Positions 1 to 5,462 of a DNA stretch of 7,414 nt are shown in pieces. How positions within the stretch are numbered: the stretch's first letter is position 1; each line of letters starts with the position of its first letter. Under the pieces are notes generated by a model. The model saw only the letters and a list, made by a program, of their open reading frames with translations, made no database searches and was not told where the DNA came from. A program made the translations under genes and the position numbers. Origin of the DNA: Bacteroides sp. (lineage in GTDB: Bacteria > Bacteroidota > Bacteroidia > Bacteroidales > Bacteroidaceae); contig JAUMWZ010000079.1 in assembly GCA_030529405.1 (NCBI GenBank), positions 1 through 7,414 of the forward strand. The letters run 5' to 3'.

Positions 1-1133
1 AAAACAAACTGTAAACGAGTTTGTAGCATATGTACATCTGTGTTGAGAGGATTTGTTCTACCCGTGGTTTTAGAATAAGAGTATCTTAAACGCCAAGTAG
101 TATATTTTGTTATGTAATAGTTTAGTGTTGCAGAGTAGTCGTTCATTATTCCGCCCTTTATGCCAGCCACATCGTCGTTAAGGTCGCTATAAGTATATCC
201 TAAGGTAAGCTCTAACGACTTCGGAGCCATAGCCGATATACCACTATCCCAACGTGAATAGACATAGTCATCGCCAAGCAACATTCCTCTAAGCAAAGCA
301 TATCCGCCCACAGCTGTATAGTCGTAGATACCTTTTTCACGATGTATTCTGCCATAGTAGTATTGTGTTTCAAAGGCTACTCTCTTATATGCCAAACATA
401 GCTCAGGGGTAAATTTGAACATATTAACAGCGTTTGAAACAACAGCATTCTGAGCTTCAATCTTAGAAACCTTAGTCGGGAAATGAGTTGTAAGCACAAA
501 GCTGCTATGTCTTAACGCCTCGTCTTTGTGGTATTCGGGAGTGTCGAAACCAGCAGATACACCTAGGTGGAAAATCTTTCCGTCTTTGTAGAAAGGACGA
601 TATACAAATCTACCCATAAGACCAAAGCCTTGCTTGCCAGCTTCGTTTGTTACTCTCTTCATAGCTTCTTTCTCGGCATAAAGGCTAAACGTTGTGTGAA
701 ACTTTTCTGGACTAAACACGAACATAGCACCCAACAAACGAGAGGTAAAGAAAGGTTCATTTATCACTGGCTCAATCATGGTTGTCTTCATAGCCGAACG
801 TGTTGCACTTTGAAGTCCATATTGATGTTCGAAATAACCAAGCCTGATGAAGGAATTGTCATTAAAGCCATGCTCAACATATATATCTTTCAAAGAAATC
901 TTTCCATAAGCATAGCCTATATCAACCTTAGCTTTGTAGTCCTTATGTTTAAGCTGTATTCCCATACGGACATCTGGCATAGTAACTCCGTTGGTAAAGC
1001 CCAAATCTCCATTACTGAATATGGCTCCGTCAAAGAGTATTCTGCCAGTAGGCACAACTTGAACATTTTGCGAATTGGCTGTTGCTACTGAAAACGTTAG
1101 CAAAAGCAACAAGGCTGACAGTTTCTTTAGCAT
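1..1133 (-). CDS. Outer-membrane porin of the phosphate-selective porin O/P family (3' end outside window)
   Basis: This is an uninterrupted minus-strand frame of 377 codons, which I translated by hand from ATG 1133-1131 to the window edge without meeting a stop. It begins with a signal peptide (MLKKLSALLLLLTFSVATANS, about 21 residues) followed by alternating aromatic and polar beta-strand sequence typical of outer-membrane barrels. The family-like core lies near residues 80-130: SLKDIYVEHGF, then FIRLGYFEHQYGL, then INEPFFTSRLLGAMF. This corresponds to the strand, LGxF and plug region of OprO/OprP-type porins. Strand-rich blocks such as GGYALLRGML and LELTLGYTYSDL follow in the C-terminal half. 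The visible end, LQTRLQFV, is what precedes a terminal Phe in such barrels, so the stop is probably only a few bases beyond the edge. The product should form an anion or small-solute channel in the outer membrane. Phosphate specificity is not shown. It follows mnmA but has its own regulatory gap. Confidence 0.85.
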   Translation of the reverse strand, partial: MLKKLSALLLLLTFSVATANSQNVQVVPTGRILFDGAIFSNGDLGFTNGVTMPDVRMGIQLKHKDYKAKVDIGYAYGKISLKDIYVEHGFNDNSFIRLGYFEHQYGLQSATRSAMKTTMIEPVINEPFFTSRLLGAMFVFSPEKFHTTFSLYAEKEAMKRVTNEAGKQGFGLMGRFVYRPFYKDGKIFHLGVSAGFDTPEYHKDEALRHSSFVLTTHFPTKVSKIEAQNAVVSNAVNMFKFTPELCLAYKRVAFETQYYYGRIHREKGIYDYTAVGGYALLRGMLLGDDYVYSRWDSGISAMAPKSLELTLGYTYSDLNDDVAGIKGGIMNDYSATLNYYITKYTTWRLRYSYSKTTGRTNPLNTDVHMLQTRLQFV

Positions 1134-1177
1134 AGTTATGTGGTTTATTTTTAACTGGTTACTATTTTTATCTTATT

Positions 1178-1245
1178 TTGCAAGACAACTGTATACAGTC
1201 TATATGAAAATCATATATAACCTAGTTGCAAACTGTATATAGTCT
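1178..1245. promoter_or_regulatory. Palindrome cluster, probable operator upstream of the porin
   Basis: Three symmetric elements lie within 68 bp. ACTGTATACAGT (1188-1199) is a perfect 12-bp palindrome. TATATGA-aaa-TCATATA (1201-1217) is a perfect 7-bp inverted repeat. ACTGTATATAGT (1232-1243) is a near copy of the first, with one mismatched pair. The longer direct repeat AACTGTATA(C/T)AGTCT occurs at 1187-1201 and 1231-1245. It is identical at 14 of 15 positions, its copies start 44 bp apart (about four helical turns), and a TTGCAA lies just before each copy (1178-1183, 1226-1231). Same-face repeated palindromes suggest binding of a dimeric regulator. The regulator is unknown. The sites are downstream of the best promoter box, so repression by roadblock or action on a second promoter are both possible. 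Confidence 0.55.
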
Positions 1246-1292
1246 GCACACAAAAAAATACAGATATCACAGAAACAAAATATATCACGCCA

Positions 1293-1300
1293 CAAAGGTA
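1293..1300 (-). promoter_or_regulatory. Bacteroidota -7 box, candidate porin promoter
   Basis: Read on the minus strand this is TACCTTTG, an exact match to the Bacteroidota primary-sigma -7 consensus TAnnTTTG. It lies 8 bp past the mnmA stop, and transcription from it would give a leader of about 150 nt containing the palindrome cluster. No clear -33 TTTG is seen at the usual distance, so the assignment is moderate. A looser match with a 3-nt spacer (TACAGTTTG) overlaps the downstream-most repeat near 1228-1236. Confidence 0.4.
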
Positions 1301-1307
1301 TATATAA

Positions 1308-2378
1308 TTACCAAGAGCACTCTATAATTCCACCGCCTATTAGCAATTTATCTTTATAGAAGGCAATAGCTTGCCCTGGCGCAACAGCAGTAAGTGGTTC
1401 GTTCAAATCGACCTGCAATTTGCCATCGGCACACATAGATACACTCGCCGTATTGTATTGCTTGCGATAGCGCAGTTTAACTTCCACTTTAGGGTCGTTA
1501 AAGAGCAACTTCTGGCTGACTATATTGGTATCGGTAAGTAATATATGGAGTTTCTCTAATGATTGTAATGAAGAAAGCACAATCTTGTTGCTTTGGGGGC
1601 AAATGTCTTTAACAAACAGAGGACGATTGAGATTTACGCCAAGTCCACGACGCTGACCTATGGTATAAAAAGGATAGCCCTCGTGAGTGGAGATAATATT
1701 GCCAGCCTCATCAACAAACTTACCTTTAGGATAAAGAGAATGATAGTCAATGCCTTGACTTAGCATACGTTCCTTGATGAAAGTTCTATAGTCGTTCGGA
1801 CAGAAACATACGCCAATACTGTCTTTCTTCTTAGCCACACGCTGAAATCCCCTACTCTCTGCCCAAGAACGTGCTTCGCTTTTCAGCATATCGCCCATAG
1901 GCAACAGCATACGAGATATTACATCTTGCGTAAGCCCCCATAGAAAGAAAGTTTGATCCTTATCTTCGTCTTTAGCCGATGTTATATAGTAAGTGCCGTC
2001 AATGACCACAGTGCGCATATAATGTCCGGTAGAAACGTATTTAGCCCCTTCTTCATCGGCAAGTTGAATGAGAAGAGGCCACTTGAGTTTGTTGTTGCAT
2101 ATTGTGCAAGGAACAGGAGTGCGACCAGAGAGATACTCGTTCACGAAGTAATCGACTATGAGTGTTTCAAACTCGGAACGTGCATCATGGACAAAGTGCT
2201 TAATGCCTAATCTGGAGGCGAGAGATATTGCATCAGAAATGTGGGATTGTGTTTCTTCAGAATCGTGAAAAAGAAAAGTCACTCCTACAACATCATATCC
2301 CATATCAAGTAACTTCATTGCAGCAACAGAACTATCTGTACCGCCACTCATACCAAGCAAAACCTTCTTATTATTCAT
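1308..2378 (-). CDS. mnmA: tRNA-specific 2-thiouridylase MnmA
   Basis: This enzyme adenylates and thiolates U34 of tRNA-Lys, tRNA-Glu and tRNA-Gln, using persulfide sulfur relayed from a cysteine desulfurase. The N-terminal PP-loop ATP-binding motif is SGGTDSS (residues 11-17 from the chosen ATG). The nucleophilic Cys is C94 in TICNNKLKW and its partner is C191 in DSIGVCF, matching the Cys pair of the E. coli enzyme. GHY (near 118), DQTFFLWGLT, the HEGYPFYTIGQRRGLG block and the C-terminal PGQAIAFYKDKLLIGGGII are all family hallmarks. The 356-residue length fits the family. I chose ATG 2378-2376 because the alternatives upstream (TTG at 2417, ATG at 2393) lie inside or directly against the terminator hairpin, while the PP-loop starts 10 residues after this ATG. 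One oddity is the PP-loop SGGTDS, where SGGVDS is usual. No promoter consensus is visible directly upstream. Confidence 0.93.
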   Translation of the reverse strand: MNNKKVLLGMSGGTDSSVAAMKLLDMGYDVVGVTFLFHDSEETQSHISDAISLASRLGIKHFVHDARSEFETLIVDYFVNEYLSGRTPVPCTICNNKLKWPLLIQLADEEGAKYVSTGHYMRTVVIDGTYYITSAKDEDKDQTFFLWGLTQDVISRMLLPMGDMLKSEARSWAESRGFQRVAKKKDSIGVCFCPNDYRTFIKERMLSQGIDYHSLYPKGKFVDEAGNIISTHEGYPFYTIGQRRGLGVNLNRPLFVKDICPQSNKIVLSSLQSLEKLHILLTDTNIVSQKLLFNDPKVEVKLRYRKQYNTASVSMCADGKLQVDLNEPLTAVAPGQAIAFYKDKLLIGGGIIECSW

Positions 2379-2393
2379 AATAGAACTTTGCAT

Positions 2394-2433
2394 AAACAAA
2401 AAAGGGCAAGCCAACAAATAAGTTAGCTTGCCC
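2394..2433 (-). terminator. Intrinsic terminator after the S41 protease gene
   Basis: On the minus strand GGGCAAGCTAAC pairs with GTTGGCTTGCCC (2433-2422 with 2415-2404; 12 bp including one G-U), closing a 6-nt loop. It is followed at once by TTTTTTGTTT (2403-2394). The hairpin starts 17 nt past the protease stop and its T-run ends 15 nt before the chosen mnmA ATG. It should therefore separate the kinase-protease unit from mnmA unless read-through occurs. Confidence 0.88.
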
Positions 2434-2449
2434 CATCAATCATTATCTC

Positions 2450-4147
2450 TTACTGCTTAGTTAGTATTGATTTATATTTTTCAGCATCGTTAAGCAACGA
2501 CACAGCCTCTAACACCTCATTGTCTGTTTTAAGATTCAACTTTATGCCACCCTTTTGGAAATAATATCGAACAATAATCTCTAACTCGATAGCTCTCTTT
2601 ATATCTTTCTTAAAGTAGTCTAAGTCTTTATCCATGTTATGCTTCAACTTCTCGGCAAGAGCGTTAAACTCTTTTTCAGAGTTATCCATATATCCCTCAA
2701 GTTTAGCTATATCTCTAAGCGCATTAAGCATCTTTTCGCTCTGAAGGTCGTATGTGAAGTTAGTGTTCTTAACATAAGCCTTAAACTCATCATACTCTTT
2801 GTCGGTCAATTCAAACTTATCTGGCTCGGCAACCTTGTCGTGTTTAAGCGCATATTGAGTACCATAGTTGAAAATAACATTCTTAATTATGAGGTTTATC
2901 AATATGTTTGGAATTTTCTCTTGTTCAATCTTAACATCCGGAGTGATGCCACCCTTATCCAAAACCTTACGTCCGCCTTCTGTATAGAATACTTTAGCTA
3001 AGCTGTCGGGCGTTTGAGTTACATTTCCGTTTTCATCTTTGTTTTTATATTCAACAGATTGAACGCATCTGCCACTTGGAATATAATACTTGGCAGTTGT
3101 TATCTTCATGTTCGCACCATAAGGTAGTCGTCTTGTTGTTTGAACTAGACCTTTACCATAACTCTTACTTCCCATTATCACGGCTCTATCATAATCTTGC
3201 AGAGCACCAGATACTATTTCAGAGGCAGATGCAGACGCTCCGTTAATCAACACAACGATAGGAATCTCAAGGTCAAGCGGAAGACTTATTGTTTTATACA
3301 CACTCTCTGCCAGCTTAATCTTTCCCTTTGTGGTTAAAACAACCTTATCTTTAGGAGTGAAGAAGTTTACAATATTTACTGCCTCATGCATAAGTCCGCC
3401 TCCATTGTTTCTCAAGTCTATGATTAAAGACTTAGCCCCTTGTCTTTTCAGCTCAAGAAATGCTTTCTTAAACTCCTTAGACGGTGTGCCAGTAAAAGAC
3501 GTTAAGCTGATATATCCCACTCCCTTATCGTCAATAATAGCACTATAAGGAACTAAAGGATGTTGAATTGTTTCTCTTGTGATATTGAAAGTCATCGGTG
3601 TCATACCACCCTCTGCATTAGGACGCTCTATCTCTAGCACGAAACTAGTTCCCACCTTACCTTTCAACATTTCTGTAACCTTATCGCTGGTTTTATCTTT
3701 GGTTTCTACACCATCAACTTTAATAATCACATCTCCAGCTTTCAACCCTGCTTTTGAAGAAGGAGTATTCTCGAAAGGCTCTTTTATAACTGTTCTTTTT
3801 ATTTCCGAATCGTAAGAAATAAGAGAGCCAATGCCGCCAAAACTACCCTTTAGCAGTTGTTCAAACTCGCTTGTTTTTTCCTCCGGATAATACTCGTTAT
3901 AGGGGTCAAGCGAAGAAAACATCTTGTCAATACCTGTTTTGACTGTCTTGTCTATATCTATTGTATCCACATAAAACAGCTCCAACTCTTTCACGATACT
4001 GCTGAATATATCCAAGTTTTTAGCCACTTCAAAGTTTCTGTTCTTCACAGACTGAGAACTAAGCAACACCAAAGTTGCAACAAGAAGAACTGCAAAAACA
4101 ACAGTATACTTCTTTATCTTATTTACGTTCTTCATCATATTATTCAT
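2450..4147 (-). CDS. S41 family C-terminal processing peptidase (Prc/CtpA type)
   Basis: This is a periplasmic serine protease anchored in the inner membrane that cleaves substrates near their C-termini. Residue numbers below count from GTG 4165; subtract 6 for the preferred ATG 4147. A hydrophobic segment (about 20-37) acts as signal anchor. A PDZ domain (about 107-200) carries GGIG and the AGLKAGDVIIKVDG motif. The S41 core follows, with DLRNNGGG (250-257) and GASASASEI. By spacing to the E. coli Prc active site, Ser313 (middle of SASAS) and Lys338 (in YGKGLVQ) form the catalytic dyad, with Asp324 in QDYDR also conserved. A mostly helical, Lys/Glu-rich extension of about 150 residues completes the protein. 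There is no lipobox Cys. The ATG at 4147 gives a 22-nt gap after the kinase stop, consistent with an operon; ATGs at 4138 and 4135 are also possible. Physiological substrates cannot be inferred. Confidence 0.92.
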   Translation of the reverse strand: MNNMMKNVNKIKKYTVVFAVLLVATLVLLSSQSVKNRNFEVAKNLDIFSSIVKELELFYVDTIDIDKTVKTGIDKMFSSLDPYNEYYPEEKTSEFEQLLKGSFGGIGSLISYDSEIKRTVIKEPFENTPSSKAGLKAGDVIIKVDGVETKDKTSDKVTEMLKGKVGTSFVLEIERPNAEGGMTPMTFNITRETIQHPLVPYSAIIDDKGVGYISLTSFTGTPSKEFKKAFLELKRQGAKSLIIDLRNNGGGLMHEAVNIVNFFTPKDKVVLTTKGKIKLAESVYKTISLPLDLEIPIVVLINGASASASEIVSGALQDYDRAVIMGSKSYGKGLVQTTRRLPYGANMKITTAKYYIPSGRCVQSVEYKNKDENGNVTQTPDSLAKVFYTEGGRKVLDKGGITPDVKIEQEKIPNILINLIIKNVIFNYGTQYALKHDKVAEPDKFELTDKEYDEFKAYVKNTNFTYDLQSEKMLNALRDIAKLEGYMDNSEKEFNALAEKLKHNMDKDLDYFKKDIKRAIELEIIVRYYFQKGGIKLNLKTDNEVLEAVSLLNDAEKYKSILTKQ

Positions 4148-4169
4148 ATTTATGTAACACCACACCTAA

Positions 4170-5159
4170 TTATTCATTAGATATAGCATCTATTTTTTGT
4201 TTTATTTCTTCCCAAACAGTGTCGGGTAAAGTTGTTCCTACAACACCTATCACGTTAGAAGCGAGCAATGAACCTATCTTAGCACACTTCTCCAAAGAAT
4301 ATCCGCAAGTCATTCCATACATAAACCCTGCAGCATAATAATCTCCAGCGCCAGTAGTGTCAATAACATCTTTCACATCAACAGCCTCAACTTCTAACAC
4401 ATCTGTACCCTTCCTTACATAAGAACCTCTTGAGCCTAGCTTTACCACGGCAATACTGCATTTACCTCCAAGAACTTCTAAAGCTCCCTTTCCACTTTTG
4501 CCTGAGAAGGCTTTAGCCTCTTCCTCATTAGCAAAAACAACATCTACATATTTATTTATCAGCAACTGAAACAGATCTTTGTTTTCATTCACAATATTAT
4601 AGCTAGCCATATCCAAACACACTTGCATACCGATAGACTTAGCTATCTCCATTGCACGTATAATCAAATCGTGGTCTTGAACTAAATATCCCTCTATAAA
4701 TAAATACGAATACCCTTTGAAAGATTCCGATGATATTTCTTCCGGCATAATATCTGACGAGGCACCCAAACATGTTCCAAAGGTTCTCTCTCCATCGGCA
4801 CTAATAAGAGTAAGCGCAACGCCCGAACTCTTATCAGACGATTTGAGCATACGGTCTTCCACACCAGAACTTTTAAGCCTTTGTTTGAAGAAATTACCCA
4901 TATCATCGCTACCCACCTTGCCAACAAATCCCACAGTTGCACCTAAATGAGATAGCGCAAATATGGCATTAGCAGCAGAGCCACCTGTAGAAAGTTGATT
5001 ATCTAAACCGCACAGTGCCTCCTCTATGTCGCTCCTTTTCTTATCGTCAATAAGCTGCATACTTCCCTTAGGAAGCCCCAACTTTTCAAGTACCGAATCA
5101 TTACCTAGCCTATACAAAGCATCAACAAGCGCATTCCCCAGCCCTATAATTTTATCCAT
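4170..5159 (-). CDS. PfkB-family kinase, adenosine-kinase-like
   Basis: This is a cytoplasmic ATP-dependent kinase of the ribokinase/PfkB fold, 329 residues from ATG 5159-5157. The N-terminal strand IIGLGNALVD and PKGSMQLID are typical of the adenosine kinase subgroup. The first PfkB signature region is STGGSAANAIFALSHLG (about 57-73), with GKVGSDDMG after it. The second signature, DTTGAGD (267-273), holds the catalytic base Asp273 and the anion hole. Glu/Asn residues in VVFANEEEAKAF fit the usual NxxE Mg-binding region. The likely reaction is phosphorylation of adenosine (purine salvage), but other nucleosides or sugars cannot be excluded. I preferred this ATG over the one at 5189 because the promoter box at 5183-5176 lies between them, so the longer form would not be transcribed from it. 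It leads directly into the S41 protease gene, its probable operon partner. Confidence 0.9.
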   Translation of the reverse strand: MDKIIGLGNALVDALYRLGNDSVLEKLGLPKGSMQLIDDKKRSDIEEALCGLDNQLSTGGSAANAIFALSHLGATVGFVGKVGSDDMGNFFKQRLKSSGVEDRMLKSSDKSSGVALTLISADGERTFGTCLGASSDIMPEEISSESFKGYSYLFIEGYLVQDHDLIIRAMEIAKSIGMQVCLDMASYNIVNENKDLFQLLINKYVDVVFANEEEAKAFSGKSGKGALEVLGGKCSIAVVKLGSRGSYVRKGTDVLEVEAVDVKDVIDTTGAGDYYAAGFMYGMTCGYSLEKCAKIGSLLASNVIGVVGTTLPDTVWEEIKQKIDAISNE

Positions 5160-5175
5160 CTCGTTTATTTTTCTG

Positions 5176-5183
5176 CAAATATA
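5176..5183 (-). promoter_or_regulatory. Bacteroidota -7 box for the kinase-protease operon
   Basis: Read on the minus strand this is TATATTTG, an exact TAnnTTTG match. It lies 16 bp upstream of the kinase ATG at 5159, so the leader would be only about 10 nt. No good -33 TTTG is present at the expected spacing. The box directly touches the -33 element of the divergent tRNA promoter. Confidence 0.55.
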
Positions 5184-5214
5184 TTGCATATTTCAAAATA
5201 TCCTATTATTTTTG
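5184..5214 (+). promoter_or_regulatory. Bacteroidota promoter for the tRNA-Asn pair
   Basis: The -7 box TATTTTTG (5207-5214) matches TAnnTTTG exactly. A TTG at 5184-5186 lies 20 bp upstream and fits the -33 element and its spacing. Transcription should start near 5220, leaving a 5' leader of about 20 nt before the first tRNA. Confidence 0.65.
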
Positions 5215-5238
5215 CACCGCATTTAGGGATTAAATCAT

Positions 5239-5312
5239 TCTTCCTTAGCTCAGTCGGTTAGAGCATCTGACTGTTAATCAGAGGGTCCTTGGTTCAAGTC
5301 CAAGAGGAAGAG
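5239..5312 (+). tRNA. tRNA-Asn(GUU), copy 1
   Basis: The 74-nt cloverleaf folds fully. The acceptor TCTTCCT (5239-5245) pairs with AGGAAGA (5305-5311). The D-stem is GCTC/GAGC, the anticodon stem TCTGA/TCAGA encloses loop CTGTTAA with anticodon GTT, and the T-stem CTTGG/CCAAG encloses TTCAAGT. The discriminator is G (5312), the expected identity base for Asn. The 3' CCA is not encoded (CAA follows), so it must be added enzymatically. It is the first of an identical pair sharing one promoter and one terminator. Confidence 0.97.
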
Positions 5313-5332
5313 CAACCACTAAATGCAAACAT

Positions 5333-5406
5333 TCTTCCTTAGCTCAGTCGGTTAGAGCATCTGACTGTTAATCAGAGGGTCCTTGGTTCAAGTCCAAGAG
5401 GAAGAG
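5333..5406 (+). tRNA. tRNA-Asn(GUU), copy 2
   Basis: This is an exact duplicate of the first tRNA, starting 94 bp downstream and separated from it by a 20-nt spacer (5313-5332). All stems, the GTT anticodon and the G discriminator are the same, and CCA is again not encoded. Identity extends 3 nt beyond the gene on each side (CAT before, CAA after), giving an 80-bp direct repeat at 5236-5315 and 5330-5409. It is probably cotranscribed with copy 1. Confidence 0.97.
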
Positions 5407-5410
5407 CAAA

Positions 5411-5450
5411 GCGGAGGTTAGCAAACAGCTAATCTCCGCTTTTTATTTAT
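5411..5450 (+). terminator. Intrinsic terminator after the tRNA pair
   Basis: GCGGAGGTTAGC (5411-5422) pairs with GCTAATCTCCGC (5428-5439) over 12 bp including one G-U, closing the loop AAACA, and is followed by TTTTTATTTAT. Adjacent A-T pairs lengthen the stem. It starts 5 nt after the second tRNA. On the opposite strand only TTT follows the stem, so it would be a weaker terminator for the convergent gene at 5463. Confidence 0.88.
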
Positions 5451-5462
5451 CTAGAAGTTTTA

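Noticed and set aside
567..1091. Plus-strand open frame of 174 codons
   Set aside because: It lies antisense inside the intact porin gene, which has a signal peptide and family motifs throughout; the plus-strand translation shows no recognisable domain.
4163..4165. GTG start for the S41 protease
   Set aside because: It would only add MWCYIN in front of an ATG that already gives a normal charged N-terminus and signal anchor, and no ribosome-binding signal supports it.
5177..5193. AAATAT-attgc-ATATTT inverted repeat between the divergent promoters
   Set aside because: It is short, made only of A and T in the arms, and fully explained by the overlapping promoter elements.
5239..5406. Tandem tRNA copies as attL/attR of an integrated element
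   Set aside because: Complete genes only 20 bp apart with a shared promoter and terminator fit simple duplication. Integration would leave a partial 3' tRNA end far away, and no integrase is seen.
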